From contig JACXVD010000014.1 in assembly GCA_014763545.1 (NCBI GenBank), positions 1-64,000 of the forward strand: a stretch of DNA of 64,000 bases, written 5' to 3'. This document shows positions 27,355-36,605 of this stretch, piece by piece. The first letter of the stretch is position 1, and each line of letters opens with the position of its first letter. The DNA comes from Sphingomonadales bacterium (lineage in GTDB: Bacteria > Pseudomonadota > Alphaproteobacteria > Sphingomonadales > Sphingomonadaceae). A program made the position numbers and the translations under genes. The notes beneath the pieces were generated by a model. It saw only the letters and a program-made list of their open reading frames with translations. It was not told where the DNA came from and did no database searches.

Positions 27355-28022
27355 CAGGCTGCCTCGCGCGCCTGCGCGTCTGCCCGGAACGCTTCGACCA
27401 GGGCGGCAACGCGCGGATCGGTTTTCAGCGCAGCGCGATTGACGATCAGCCGCGCGGAAATCTGCACGATCACCGATGTTTCGACGAGGCCGTTGTCCTT
27501 CAGCGTGCGACCGGTCGAAACAAGGTCGACGATCCGCCCGCACAGGCCCAGGCTGGGGGCGATCTCCATCGCGCCGTTGAGCTTGACGCATTCGGCCTGC
27601 ACGCCCTGCCGCTCGAAATGGCGGCGGGTAAGGTTGGGATATTTGGTCGCCACGCGCACATGGCTGTAGGAATCGACCGGCGCCGCGCCGCCGACCGGTT
27701 CCGCCACCGACAGGCGGCAATGCCCGATGTCGAGATCGACCGGCGCATAGAGATCCGAATAATCGAATTCCTCGATCACGTCCGATCCCACGATGCCGAC
27801 CTGCGCCGCGCCATGCGCAACGAAAGTTGCAACGTCGAAGGCGCGCACCCGGATCAGCCGCATGTCATCGCGCGTGGTCGCGAAAGTGAGCGAGCGGTTA
27901 TCCTTGTCGTGGAACGCCGCTTCGGGCACGACGCCCGCGCGCGCCATCACCGGCAGCGCCTCTTCGAGGATGCGCCCCTTGGGGATGGCAAAGGTCAACG
28001 GCGGTTGCGCGGCGGTGTTCAT
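27354..28022 (-). CDS. hisG: ATP phosphoribosyltransferase, short form
   Basis: First enzyme of histidine biosynthesis, joining ATP and PRPP. The protein has 222 residues: [20 protein letters not shown] at the N-terminus, [12 protein letters not shown] in the centre and [20 protein letters not shown], the PRPP-binding loop, near residue 150. It lacks the ACT-like regulatory domain, so it is the short form that needs HisZ; no hisZ is in the window. I chose the ATG at 28022 over one at 28061, which lies opposite the divergent gene's start. Confidence 0.95.
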   Translation of the reverse strand: MNTAAQPPLTFAIPKGRILEEALPVMARAGVVPEAAFHDKDNRSLTFATTRDDMRLIRVRAFDVATFVAHGAAQVGIVGSDVIEEFDYSDLYAPVDLDIGHCRLSVAEPVGGAAPVDSYSHVRVATKYPNLTRRHFERQGVQAECVKLNGAMEIAPSLGLCGRIVDLVSTGRTLKDNGLVETSVIVQISARLIVNRAALKTDPRVAALVEAFRADAQAREAA

Positions 28023-28060
28023 GGCGCCGCGGCACTTAGGATCTGGCGGAGAAAAGGGCA

Positions 28061-29131
28061 ATGGCCGAACAATCCCACGCGGTGATGCATATCAGGTCGG
28101 TGCCCGAGGCAATCGAATGGCAAGCGACCCATGCGGAGGAGGCCGGAGCGCATTGCACGGCGCGCGTGATCCGGGCCGTGTCGGCCGCCCTGAACACCGA
28201 TACGGCGACGGCACGGCGCATTGCCGGCTGGCAGGGGCTGGCGCTGGAAGATGCCATGCCGCTGCGGATCACGGGCGGGCTGCACAATCTGCTGGTGACC
28301 GGCGACGACCGGCGGCTGGAACCGGTCTACGCCGGGCTGGTGACCGACCAGGCGACTGTGGATGCGCTGGTCTGCGAATTGTTCGAGAAGTGGGACCACC
28401 GCCTGCTGCCCTGGCTCGACTGCCCGCCGCAGACCAACGAAGCGGGCCGTTCTGCCAGCATCATGGCGGGGTTGCTGTGGCTGTCCGGGCGGCTGGGGCC
28501 GAACTTCGAACTCAATGAGATCGGCGCGAGCGCGGGCGTCAATACGATGATGGATCGCTATCGCTTCGATCTGGGCGGGGTGGAGGCGGGGCCGACGGAT
28601 ACACCGATGCGCATTGCCCCCGAATGGCGCGGCGATGCGCCGCCTGCGGGCGAGGTCGCCATTCGTTCCATCCGGGGCTGCGACCAGGCACCCATCGACC
28701 TGACCGACCCCGCGCAGGCGGAGCGGCTGAAGAGCTATGTCTGGCCCGAAGCGCATGTGCGCATGGGCCGGATCGATGCGGCGATCCAGCTTGCGGGCGA
28801 GCGTGCGCCGGACATCGCGAAGATGGACGCAGCGCAATTCGTGCCCGCGATGCTGGCGCAGCCGCAGGCGCATGGCGTGGCGCGCGTGTTGTTCCACTCG
28901 ATCGTGTGGCAATATATTCCCGAGGCCGGGCGCGCGGCGATTACCCACGCGATGGAAGCGGCAGGCGCGCTGGCGACGCGCGAACAGCCGCTCGCCTGGG
29001 TCATGCTCGAAACCAACCGCGAAACCTTCAAGCACGAATTGCGCGTGCGCTACTGGCCGGGTGGCGAAGACGCGGTACTATTGGCCGAGGCGCATCCCCA
29101 CGGGGCGTGGGTGGAGTGGTACGGCCGCTAG
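28061..29131 (+). CDS. DUF2332 family protein
   Basis: A 356-residue cytoplasmic protein of the DUF2332 family. Characteristic features are [19 protein letters not shown], the [19 protein letters not shown] segment (a glycine-rich loop like that of Rossmann methyltransferases) and [13 protein letters not shown] infer a nucleotide- or SAM-binding fold; no activity is known to me. It is divergent from hisG by 38 bases and overlaps the convergent hydrolase gene by four bases. Confidence 0.75.
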   Translation: MAEQSHAVMHIRSVPEAIEWQATHAEEAGAHCTARVIRAVSAALNTDTATARRIAGWQGLALEDAMPLRITGGLHNLLVTGDDRRLEPVYAGLVTDQATVDALVCELFEKWDHRLLPWLDCPPQTNEAGRSASIMAGLLWLSGRLGPNFELNEIGASAGVNTMMDRYRFDLGGVEAGPTDTPMRIAPEWRGDAPPAGEVAIRSIRGCDQAPIDLTDPAQAERLKSYVWPEAHVRMGRIDAAIQLAGERAPDIAKMDAAQFVPAMLAQPQAHGVARVLFHSIVWQYIPEAGRAAITHAMEAAGALATREQPLAWVMLETNRETFKHELRVRYWPGGEDAVLLAEAHPHGAWVEWYGR

Positions 29132-30021
29132 AGGCCCGTCTTCGCGAAGAAATCGTCCATCGCCGCATTCACCGTGTCCGGGGCTTCCCATGGCACGAAA
29201 TGGCCGCAGTCGCGCACTTCGACCAGGGTGAGGTCGGCGACATATTCGTCCAGCCCGGCGATATTGCCTGCCGGGAGCGCGAGATCGTCCATCGCCCAGA
29301 TCACCAGCGTCGGGATGGTCAGCTTGGGAACCTGTGGCAGGTAGGCGCCCTCGGGCACTTCGAACGGCGCGTCCATTTCGGGCACCACCAGCGCGCTGGC
29401 GCGATACCAGTTGAGCATCCCGAAGGCTGCCTCGCGATCCTGCCAGTCCTGCATCAGCGCGGCGCGTTCGGCATCCTCCATCGCGGGGGAGCGGCCCCAT
29501 TTGACCTCTTTCAGCAGGATCGCGGCCAGGCCGTGTTCGCGCACCATCGCGTCGTTGGCCGGGTCGCGGAACCCGCGGACGTACTGGCTCGCCTCGCGCT
29601 GCACAGGGTCGGTGTAGAGCAGGCGCTGGAAGATCGCCGGATGCGGCGCGTTCATGATCACCAGCCGCTCGACCCGGCCCATGGCCTGGCCCATCATCCC
29701 GCCACCCCAGGCGATCGCGCCGCCCCAGTCGTGGCCGACGAGGGTGAATTTCTCGACCCCCAGTGCATCGGCCAGCTGGAAGATGTCTCCGATCAATTTG
29801 TCGGGCGAATAGCTGGCCACATCCTGCGGCTTAGACGATCCGCGATAGCCGCGCTGGTCGGGCACGATACAGCGGAAGCGATCCGAAAAATGCGGCACCT
29901 GGTGCCGCCAGGTGCGGTGCGATTCGGGAAATCCGTGCAGGAAGATAATCGCCGGGGCGCCTTCGGGCCCGGTTACCTGCACATCGAGTTCGATGCCGCT
30001 GGCGAGGGTGATACGTTGCAT
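29128..30021 (-). CDS. Alpha/beta-fold hydrolase, epoxide hydrolase-like
   Basis: A 297-residue hydrolase. The oxyanion motif HGFPES near residue 29 and the nucleophile elbow VGHDWGGAIAW, with Asp in the nucleophile position, are typical of epoxide hydrolases and haloalkane dehalogenases. The distal His is in DCGHFVPWEAPD and the acid probably in WAMDDLALP. No signal peptide. HGFPES with HDWGG favours an epoxide hydrolase; the substrate is unknown. Confidence 0.85.
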   Translation of the reverse strand: MQRITLASGIELDVQVTGPEGAPAIIFLHGFPESHRTWRHQVPHFSDRFRCIVPDQRGYRGSSKPQDVASYSPDKLIGDIFQLADALGVEKFTLVGHDWGGAIAWGGGMMGQAMGRVERLVIMNAPHPAIFQRLLYTDPVQREASQYVRGFRDPANDAMVREHGLAAILLKEVKWGRSPAMEDAERAALMQDWQDREAAFGMLNWYRASALVVPEMDAPFEVPEGAYLPQVPKLTIPTLVIWAMDDLALPAGNIAGLDEYVADLTLVEVRDCGHFVPWEAPDTVNAAMDDFFAKTGL

Positions 30022-30063
30022 TGTGCAACGCTAGCAGGGCCATCGCCGCTTGGGGAGGGCGAA

Positions 30064-30336
30064 TTATTCGCCGGGTGCGAAGGCCTTGATCGCGAGGGCA
30101 TGGACCCGGTCGCCCGGGATATCGCCCAGCGCGCGGTTGACCATGCGCTGCCGTTCCAGCCGCGATTTACCTTCGAACTGCGCGCTTTCGACCACCAGGG
30201 TGAAATGCGATTCCCCGCTGCCGTCGTCGCCCGAATGGCCGTGGTGCCGGGCGCTGTCGTTGATCACCTCCAGTCGGGTCGGCGCGAAGGCTTCGCGCAG
30301 GATATTTTCCATTTCCGATTGCAGGGGGCCGGTCAT
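30064..30336 (-). CDS. BolA-family protein
   Basis: A 90-residue BolA-like protein, a partner of monothiol glutaredoxins in Fe-S/redox regulation. It contains LEVINDSARHHGHSG with the ligand His residues, ESHFTLVVES and the helix-turn RLERQRMVNRALG, then HALAIKAFAPG. I chose the second ATG (30336) because AAAGGA sits six bases before it and abuts the first ATG (30342). Divergent from the J-domain gene by 52 bases, an order common in alphaproteobacteria, where cobS often follows; here it does not. Confidence 0.92.
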   Translation of the reverse strand: MTGPLQSEMENILREAFAPTRLEVINDSARHHGHSGDDGSGESHFTLVVESAQFEGKSRLERQRMVNRALGDIPGDRVHALAIKAFAPGE

Positions 30337-30388
30337 TTTCATTCCTTTCGATTTGCAATTCGCATGGCAATTCCCATCCTATGACGCA

Positions 30389-30982
30389 ATGCGCGGCGAC
30401 AGGTTTCATGGCAGGTTCGAGGATACGGGGCGCAATTGCGATGCCCTGGGATGTTGCGAACCCGGACAATTCCGCGCCCCCGGCGAACGTCCGGCGGGGT
30501 TCGACGGGCCGGGCGACTGGCGCTGGTTCTGCCTCGAACATGTGCGCGAATTCAACGCGGGCTACGACTGGTTCGAAGGCATGAGCGCCGACGAGATCTA
30601 TCGTGCGCAGGCCCCGGCTGCCGGCTGGGCGAGCGAAACGCGCGCCTTCCGACCGACCGCGGGCATCGACGGCATGCCGCGCTGGGCCGATTACGACGAT
30701 CCGCTCGACGCCATTTCGGCGCGTGCCCGCGGCATCAAGAACCGCGCACAGCGAGAGGCGGCAATGGCCGCCGACGGTCGCTTCAGCCGCGAGGAAGCGC
30801 AGGCGATGGAAGTGATGGGGCTGGGGCTCGACGCCGATCGCACCCGGCTGCGCCGCCGCTATTCCGAACTGGTGCGCCGTTACCACCCCGACCGCAACGG
30901 CGGCGACCGCAAGCACGAAGCGCGGCTGGGCAGGGTGGTCGAAGCATACCAGCTGCTGCGCAAGAGCGCGGCCTTCGCCTGA
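30389..30982 (+). CDS. J-domain (DnaJ-like) protein
   Basis: A 197-residue protein with a C-terminal J domain (residues about 140-197): RLRRRYSELVRRYHPDRNGGD carries the essential HPD tripeptide for stimulating an Hsp70 such as DnaK. The N-terminal part (CDALGCCEPGQFRAPG, then DWRWFCLEHVREFNAGYDWF) has Cys pairs that could bind Zn, and is typical of the alphaproteobacterial DnaJ-like family near bolA. The start at 30389 was chosen because upstream in-frame sequence lies antisense to bolA. Confidence 0.85.
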   Translation: MRGDRFHGRFEDTGRNCDALGCCEPGQFRAPGERPAGFDGPGDWRWFCLEHVREFNAGYDWFEGMSADEIYRAQAPAAGWASETRAFRPTAGIDGMPRWADYDDPLDAISARARGIKNRAQREAAMAADGRFSREEAQAMEVMGLGLDADRTRLRRRYSELVRRYHPDRNGGDRKHEARLGRVVEAYQLLRKSAAFA

Positions 30983-30991
30983 AGGGCGCGG

Positions 30992-31618
30992 TCAGCCCTT
31001 CGCCTGGGCAGCGGCGATCAGATCATTGTCGATCGCCTTGGCCGCCTTGTATGCCTCGCGCTCCCGCAGCCGTTCGGCATAGGCCTCGAATTCGGGCCGC
31101 GCGGGGATCGACTTGAACGCCAGCCCCCAGTCCACCTGGCTGCCGACATAGACGTCGGCCATGGTGAAGCGGCTGCCGCAGACGAATTCGCGCCCGTCGA
31201 ACAGGCTCGCCAAACCGCCGATCGCACGATCGTAGCTGCCGAAGCCGGCCATGCCTTCGCGCTCCGGCGGGACCTCCCAGCCCATGCCGCGGGTGACGAT
31301 GGCCTGTTCGACCGGGCCTGCGGCAAAGAACAGCCAGCGGAAATAATCGGCTTTCTCATGCGCGGTGGGCAGCAGCGCGGGGGCGGCCATTTCCGCCAGA
31401 TAATGGCAGATCGCAGCCGCCTCGGTCACGACATGGTCGTGCCCGCCGTGATGGTGGACGATCGTCGGCACCTTGCCCATCGGATTGACTTGCAGCAGTG
31501 CGCCCTTGTCGGCCCAGTCGACCAGCACCTGGTCGTAATCCGCGCCAGCTTCGTGCAGGGCCCAGCGCACGATCTGCCCGCGCGACATGGGGTTGGTGTA
31601 GAATGTGAATTCCGCCAT
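30992..31618 (-). CDS. Glutathione S-transferase family protein
   Basis: A 208-residue soluble GST. The thioredoxin-like domain runs from FTFYTNPMSRGQIVRWAL (with Ser as possible catalytic residue) to KVPTIVHH, where the cis-Pro sits, and VTEAAAICHYLAE, which binds the gamma-glutamyl group. The helical domain contains SRFTMADVYVGSQVDW, the usual N-capping box. An ORF extending far upstream on the same frame is antisense to the next gene and is not real. Confidence 0.9.
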   Translation of the reverse strand: MAEFTFYTNPMSRGQIVRWALHEAGADYDQVLVDWADKGALLQVNPMGKVPTIVHHHGGHDHVVTEAAAICHYLAEMAAPALLPTAHEKADYFRWLFFAAGPVEQAIVTRGMGWEVPPEREGMAGFGSYDRAIGGLASLFDGREFVCGSRFTMADVYVGSQVDWGLAFKSIPARPEFEAYAERLREREAYKAAKAIDNDLIAAAQAKG

Positions 31619-31674
31619 CGACTCGTTCCTCTCACCGCTTCGGAACAAAATTAGAACATGTAGCCGTTCGGTCA

Positions 31675-31690
31675 AGCGACTTTGGTCGCT
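31675..31690. promoter_or_regulatory. GAC-N4-GTC palindrome before the DUF294 gene
   Basis: AGCGACTTTGGTCGCT is a perfect palindrome with 6-base arms and a TTTG centre. It lies 37 bases before the chosen start of the cNMP/CBS/DUF294 gene. Related sites lie before the symporter genes (34339-34350) and between acs and the porin gene (42659-42670). Confidence 0.5.
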
Positions 31691-31726
31691 ATGGACTGCG
31701 CGCGCGGTTCGCGTAATCATGCCTGC

Positions 31727-33622
31727 ATGACGCTTGGCGAGAGCGAATTGCGGGAGGTTTGCGGGTTCCTCGAAAGGACCGAACCCTTTCCCTCGCTCGA
31801 CCGGGGGCAGCTCAATCTTGCCTGCCGCGCGGTGGAGGTCGCCTATTTCCGTCGCGGCAGCACGATTACCGCTGCCGGTGATGCCAATCGCCACCTGTCG
31901 ATCATCCGTGCCGGCGCGGTCGAGCTGCGGCTTGGCGGCACCGATTTGCATGCAAGGCTGGGGGAGGGCGACTGCTTCGGCTATCCCTCGCTGATCCGCA
32001 ATGGCACCGCGCAGAACGAAGCCATCGCGGTGGAAGATTGCCTGCTCTACCGCATCGACGCCGCCGCATTTGCCCGGTTGCGGCAGGAGAGCGACGGTTT
32101 TCGACGCTTCTTCGAAATCGACGAAGCCTCGCGCCTGCGCCGGGCGGTGTCCGCCATGCGCGAAGCCGGGGCCGCTGCGGCAGAGGCGCAGGGCGCCTTC
32201 ACGATCCACGCCCCGGTCGAAACCCTGCTCGCCATGCGCGAAATCGTGACCGCGCCGCCCGAAATGCCGATCGGCACAGCCGCCGAGCTGATGGCACGCG
32301 AAGATGTCTCGACGCTTCCGGTGTGCGAGGGGGAGCGCATCGTGGGCATCATCACCGACAAGGATTTGCGCAGGCGGGTGCTGGCCGTGGGGCTGGACCT
32401 GGCGACCCCGGTGTCGTCGGTGATGACGCCCGACCCGCTCACCGTGCCGCTCAGCGAACCGCTCGCCAGCGCGCTGCTGACGATGACCGGGATGCATATC
32501 CATCACCTGCCGGTGCTCGACGCCGCAGGCCGCTTGCGCGGGATCGTGTCGGCAGGCGATATCCTCGCCCAGCTCGGCTCGAACTGGCTGCATGTGGTGC
32601 GCGAGATCGAGGGGGCGGGCGATCCCCAGGCGATTGCCCGCGCCACCAGCCAGTTGCCCCGGGCGGTCGGCGGGCTGGTGGGGGCCGGTGTCGATGCGGA
32701 CCATGTCGCGCGCTATGTCAGCACGGTTGCCGAAGTGGCCCACCGCCGCCTGCTCGCGCTGGCCCAGGCCGAACTCGGCCCGCCACCCGCACGCTTCGCG
32801 CTGGTCGCGTTCGGATCGCTCGCCCGGTCCGAGGTTGCGCTGGGATCGGACCAGGACAACGGCTTTGTCTTCGCAGAGGATTTCGACCGCGAGCGGCACG
32901 ACGGCTATTTCGCCGAACTCGGCCGGCGGCTGAGCGACGGGTTGAACACCGCCGGTTTCCGCTATTGCCCGGGCGACATCATGGCCAGCAACCCGGCCTA
33001 TCGCCGCACGGTCGAGGAATGGCAGGCCCATTTCTCCGGCTGGATCGACAAGCCCGATCCGCAGGCCGTGCTCGAAAGCGGGATATTCTTCGACATGCGC
33101 GGCGTAGCGGGCGAAATCGCGCTGGTCGAGGCCATGCGCGAGCGCATTTTCGAGGCTGCGCGGCGCAACCGCATCTTCCTCTCCTTCATCGCGCGCTCCG
33201 CCGCCGCCACCGCGGTGCCGCTGGGCTTCTTCCGCAATTTCCTGCTCAAGGAAGACGCGGTGGAGGGCAAGGTGCTCGACCTCAAGGCGCAGGCCATCGC
33301 GCCGATCGTCGACCTCGCCCGCAGCCATGCGATTGCCGGGGGGATTGCGGCCACCGGCACGATCGACCGCCTCGCCGCCGCAGCGAAAGCGGGCAGCCTC
33401 GACAAGGAGGCTGCGCGCGACCTGGCAGCCTGTTTCGAATTCGTGCGCGATGTGCGCTTTCGCCACCAGGCCGAACAGGTCGCCCGCGGCGATCCGCCGT
33501 CGAACCTGCTCGACCCGGGCGATCTGTCGCGCTTCGACCGCGAACATCTGCGCGATGCGTTCAAGCTGATCCGCGCGCAGCTCGATAAATTGCGCTCGGA
33601 TTTCGCAGGCGGCATGGGCTGA
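31727..33622 (+). CDS. cNMP-binding/CBS-pair/DUF294 nucleotidyltransferase-like signalling protein
   Basis: A 631-residue multidomain cytoplasmic regulator. Order: cyclic-nucleotide-binding-like domain (about 10-135), two CBS domains (about 165-290, with DVSTLPVCEGERIVGIIT and HIHHLPVLDAAGRLRGIVS), a GlnD-like nucleotidyltransferase core with GS at 363-364 and Asp375/Asp377, and a DUF294 C-terminal domain. Homologues are found beside acetate symporters and CrbS-type kinases. Starts at 31682 and 31691 are possible, but a palindromic operator lies across them, so 31727 is preferred. It overlaps the exonuclease gene by one base (TGATG). Confidence 0.85.
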   Translation: MTLGESELREVCGFLERTEPFPSLDRGQLNLACRAVEVAYFRRGSTITAAGDANRHLSIIRAGAVELRLGGTDLHARLGEGDCFGYPSLIRNGTAQNEAIAVEDCLLYRIDAAAFARLRQESDGFRRFFEIDEASRLRRAVSAMREAGAAAAEAQGAFTIHAPVETLLAMREIVTAPPEMPIGTAAELMAREDVSTLPVCEGERIVGIITDKDLRRRVLAVGLDLATPVSSVMTPDPLTVPLSEPLASALLTMTGMHIHHLPVLDAAGRLRGIVSAGDILAQLGSNWLHVVREIEGAGDPQAIARATSQLPRAVGGLVGAGVDADHVARYVSTVAEVAHRRLLALAQAELGPPPARFALVAFGSLARSEVALGSDQDNGFVFAEDFDRERHDGYFAELGRRLSDGLNTAGFRYCPGDIMASNPAYRRTVEEWQAHFSGWIDKPDPQAVLESGIFFDMRGVAGEIALVEAMRERIFEAARRNRIFLSFIARSAAATAVPLGFFRNFLLKEDAVEGKVLDLKAQAIAPIVDLARSHAIAGGIAATGTIDRLAAAAKAGSLDKEAARDLAACFEFVRDVRFRHQAEQVARGDPPSNLLDPGDLSRFDREHLRDAFKLIRAQLDKLRSDFAGGMG

Positions 33623-34314
33623 TGGCGCTGAGCCTGTTCGGCGGACCGGAAGCCAGGCTGCGCAAAGCCTTTGCCAAGGCAGCGCGTGACGCACCTTCCG
33701 GCCCGCTGGCCGAATACTATGCCGCCGGGCTGCCGGACTTCGCATTGCCCCTGTCCGCCGTCCCGATGACGGCCATCGACCTGGAAACCGATGGGCTGGA
33801 AGCGCGCGACAGCGCGATCCTGGAGGCGGGGCTGGTCGATCTGGCGGATGGCCGCATCGCGGTGGGATCGGCGGGGCGCATCCGGTTCCGCCCGCCCGCC
33901 GCGCTCTCGCCCGATGCGGTGACGATCCACGGGATCACCGACGATGCGCTGGAGCAGGCGCTGCCCGAGGCGGAGGCGCTGGCGCAGCTGTTGCAGCGGC
34001 TGGTGGGCAGGGTGCTAGTCGCCCATTTCGCGCAGATCGAGGCCGGTTTCCTCGACGCGGCCTGCCGCCGGGTGTGGGGGCAGGGCTTCGTCGCGCCGTT
34101 CGTCTGCACCATGCAGCTCGAACAGCGCTGGTTCCCGCGCCCGCGCGCGGCGGATGGGCTGCGCCTGGGCAAGCTGCGCTCGGGCTATGGCCTGCCGCAT
34201 TACGGGGCGCATGACGGGGTGACCGACGCGCTGGCGTGTGCCGAATTGCTGCTGGCCCAGATCGCGCACCGGCCCGGCGGCGCGCCGCGTGTCGGCGACC
34301 TGCTGCGCCGCTGA
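33622..34314 (+). CDS. DnaQ-like 3'-5' exonuclease
   Basis: A 230-residue DEDDh exonuclease resembling the epsilon subunit of DNA polymerase III. Exo I is AIDLETDGL (Asp/Glu), Exo II is VLVAHFAQIEAGFLD and Exo III is YGAHDGVTDALACAELL with the His-x4-Asp. It is translationally coupled to the DUF294 protein and is found in that position in many acetate clusters, so its role may be regulatory RNA or nucleotide turnover rather than proofreading. That role is inference. Confidence 0.87.
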   Translation: MALSLFGGPEARLRKAFAKAARDAPSGPLAEYYAAGLPDFALPLSAVPMTAIDLETDGLEARDSAILEAGLVDLADGRIAVGSAGRIRFRPPAALSPDAVTIHGITDDALEQALPEAEALAQLLQRLVGRVLVAHFAQIEAGFLDAACRRVWGQGFVAPFVCTMQLEQRWFPRPRAADGLRLGKLRSGYGLPHYGAHDGVTDALACAELLLAQIAHRPGGAPRVGDLLRR

Positions 34315-34338
34315 ACGACCGGGGATGGCGCCCCCCTA

Positions 34339-34350
34339 AGACGAAAGTCG
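34339..34350. promoter_or_regulatory. GAC-N4-GTC site before the symporter genes
   Basis: AGACGAAAGTCG contains GAC-GAAA-GTC and matches nine of twelve bases of the reverse complement of the site at 31677-31688 (CGACCAAAGTCG). It lies 25 bases after the exonuclease stop and about 95 bases before the DUF4212 start. Confidence 0.45.
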
Positions 34351-34443
34351 CGCTATCAAATCGCCCCTTCGAACCTAGGCTTGACGATGGACCGTGGCGC
34401 AACCGCGGCTGACCATCTTCTATCGAGAGGGGGAGATATCCAG

Positions 34444-34713
34444 ATGTCTGAACAAGATCCCAAAGGCGCCGGGGCGGGCGCCTACTGGAAAGAAAACATC
34501 CGCCTGCTGATCACCTTGATGGCGATCTGGTTCCTGGTGTCCTTCGGCGCCGGGATCCTGTTCCGCCCGTTCCTCGACCAGTTCATGATCGGCGGTTTCC
34601 CGCTCGGTTTCTGGTTCGCGCAACAGGGTTCGGTCTACGTCTTCATCGTGCTGATTTTCTATTACGCGGCGCGGATGAAGTCGATCGAACGCAAATACGA
34701 TCTCGACGACTGA
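34444..34713 (+). CDS. DUF4212 small subunit of sodium/solute symporter
   Basis: An 89-residue membrane protein with two transmembrane helices (about residues 18-40 and 50-75), including LFRPFLDQFMIGGFPLGFW, which marks the DUF4212 symporter small subunit. It always pairs with an ActP-like large subunit, here 10 bases downstream. The start at 34444 follows a GGGGGAGAT ribosome site; upstream in-frame Met codons lie in the leader. Likely needed for acetate uptake. Confidence 0.92.
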   Translation: MSEQDPKGAGAGAYWKENIRLLITLMAIWFLVSFGAGILFRPFLDQFMIGGFPLGFWFAQQGSVYVFIVLIFYYAARMKSIERKYDLDD

Positions 34714-34723
34714 GGAGGGGACC

Positions 34724-36502
34724 ATGTCGACACAAGCCTTGATCTACCTCTTCGTCGGGGTGAGCTTTGCGATCTACATCGGCATCGCGATCTGGTCGCG
34801 CGCCGGTTCGACGAAAGAGTTTTATGTCGCCGGCGGCGGGGTCCACCCGATCGTCAACGGTATGGCCACGGCCGCGGACTGGATGAGCGCGGCCAGCTTC
34901 ATCTCGATGGCCGGCCTCATTGCCTTCATGGGCTATGACGGGTCGGTCTACCTGATGGGCTGGACGGGCGGTTACGTGATGCTGGCGCTGCTGCTGGCCC
35001 CGTATCTGCGCAAGTTCGGCCAGTTCACCGTGCCCGACTTCATCGGCACCCGCTACTATTCCAAGGTGGCGCGCACGGTGGCGGTGATCTGCCTGATCTT
35101 CATCAGCTTCACCTACATCGCCGGGCAGATGCGCGGCGTGGGCATCGTGTTCAGCCGCTTCCTCGACGTGTCGGTGGAAGTGGGCGTGATCATCGGCATG
35201 GCGATCGTCTTCGTCTATGCGGTGCTCGGCGGGATGAAGGGCATCACCTACACCCAGGTGGCGCAGTACTGCGTGCTGATCTTCGCCTATATGGTGCCTG
35301 CGATCTTCATCTCGATGCTGATCACCGGCAATCCGGTGCCGCAGCTGGGCCTGGGTTCGATGGTGAACGACGGGTCGGGGATGTATGTCCTGCAAAAGCT
35401 GGATTCATCGCTGCAGGCGATGGGTTTCGGCCCCTATACCGATGGCAGCAAGTCGATGATCGACGTGTTCTGCATCACTGCCGCGCTGATGATCGGCACG
35501 GCGGGCCTGCCGCACGTTATCGTTCGCTTCTTCACCGTTCCCAAGGCTTCGGACGCTCGCAAGTCGGCGGGCTGGGCGCTGATCTTCATCGCCCTGCTGT
35601 ACACGACCGCACCGGCCGTGGCCGCCTTCGCCCGCCTGAACTTCAACGACTCGGTCAACCAGACCGCGTATGAGGAAGCTCCGGGCTGGTTCAAGAACTG
35701 GGAAAAGAACAACCTGATTGCCTGGGTCGACAAGAACGGCGACGGCAAGATGGAAGTCGCCAAGGGCGATGCGTTCAAGGGTTCGCCGGAATATACCGCC
35801 GGCACCGGTGCCAGCGGCCAGCGTCTCGTGAAGAACGAAGTGCTGAGCGACAATGCCAACGAGGTCTATGTCGACAAGGACATCATGGTCCTCGCCAACC
35901 CGGAAATCGCCAACCTGCCCGGCTGGGTCATCGCGCTGGTCGCAGCAGGCGGTCTTGCCGCCGCGCTGTCCACCGCGGCCGGCCTGCTGCTGGTGATCTC
36001 CACCGCGGTCAGCCACGACCTTCTCAAGTCCACGTTCAAGCCGGACATTTCCGAGAAGGCCGAACTCCTGTCTGCCCGTGTCGCCGCAACCGCAGCGATC
36101 GTGGTTGCGGGCATCCTCGGCATCTATCCTCCGGGGTGGGTGGCGCAGGTTGTGGCCTTCGCCTTCGGTCTTGCCGCGGCCTCGCTCTTCCCGGCCATCT
36201 TCATGGGGATCTTCTCCAAGAAGATGAACAAGGAAGGCGCGATCGCCGGGATGGTCACCGGGCTGGTCTTCACCTTCAGCTACATCTTCTACTTCAAGTT
36301 GCTGGCGGACCCTGCGGTCAATGTCGCTGACAACTGGCTGTTCGGCATCTCGCCGGAAGGCATCGGGGTGGTCGGCATGGTGCTGAACTTCATCGTGGCG
36401 ATCGTGGTCGCGAAGCTGACGGCGCCGCCGCCTGCGGAAATCGACGCACTGGTCGAATCCATCCGCGTTCCGCGCGGAGCGTCGGAGGCCCACGCCCACT
36501 AA
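34724..36502 (+). CDS. ActP-like sodium:solute (acetate-type) symporter
   Basis: A 592-residue SLC5-family symporter of the VC_2705 subfamily, expected to import acetate or another short carboxylate with Na+. About 13 membrane helices; AADWMSAASFISMAG and FYVAGGGVHPIVNGMATAAD form the conserved N-terminal region. Unlike E. coli ActP, a soluble insert of about 80 residues (around 310-390) contains DKNGDGKMEV, like an EF-hand calcium loop. Preceded by its small subunit and followed by a terminator. The large insert is, to my recollection, normal for this subfamily. Confidence 0.88.
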   Translation: MSTQALIYLFVGVSFAIYIGIAIWSRAGSTKEFYVAGGGVHPIVNGMATAADWMSAASFISMAGLIAFMGYDGSVYLMGWTGGYVMLALLLAPYLRKFGQFTVPDFIGTRYYSKVARTVAVICLIFISFTYIAGQMRGVGIVFSRFLDVSVEVGVIIGMAIVFVYAVLGGMKGITYTQVAQYCVLIFAYMVPAIFISMLITGNPVPQLGLGSMVNDGSGMYVLQKLDSSLQAMGFGPYTDGSKSMIDVFCITAALMIGTAGLPHVIVRFFTVPKASDARKSAGWALIFIALLYTTAPAVAAFARLNFNDSVNQTAYEEAPGWFKNWEKNNLIAWVDKNGDGKMEVAKGDAFKGSPEYTAGTGASGQRLVKNEVLSDNANEVYVDKDIMVLANPEIANLPGWVIALVAAGGLAAALSTAAGLLLVISTAVSHDLLKSTFKPDISEKAELLSARVAATAAIVVAGILGIYPPGWVAQVVAFAFGLAAASLFPAIFMGIFSKKMNKEGAIAGMVTGLVFTFSYIFYFKLLADPAVNVADNWLFGISPEGIGVVGMVLNFIVAIVVAKLTAPPPAEIDALVESIRVPRGASEAHAH

Positions 36503-36525
36503 TCCTCCTTCAGCGAGGGTCTCCG

Positions 36526-36555
36526 GCGGGGGCGGCAGGAAACTGTCGCCCCCGC
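36526..36555 (+). terminator. Terminator after the symporter operon
   Basis: GCGGGGGCGGCAG (36526-36538) pairs with CTGTCGCCCCCGC (36543-36555) with one G-T pair, a 13-bp stem closed by a GAAA tetraloop. A short pyrimidine tract (TTCC, then TTT) follows. It separates the symporter from the kinase gene at 36606. Confidence 0.8.
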
Positions 36556-36605
36556 TTCCATTTGGCGCTAGGCTTGCGATCCGGAGAGGGGGGCGCAGCA
36601 CAAAA

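Noticed and set aside
30992-33745. 917-codon reading of the GST gene
   Set aside because: Only the last 208 codons are GST; the rest is antisense to the DUF294 gene.
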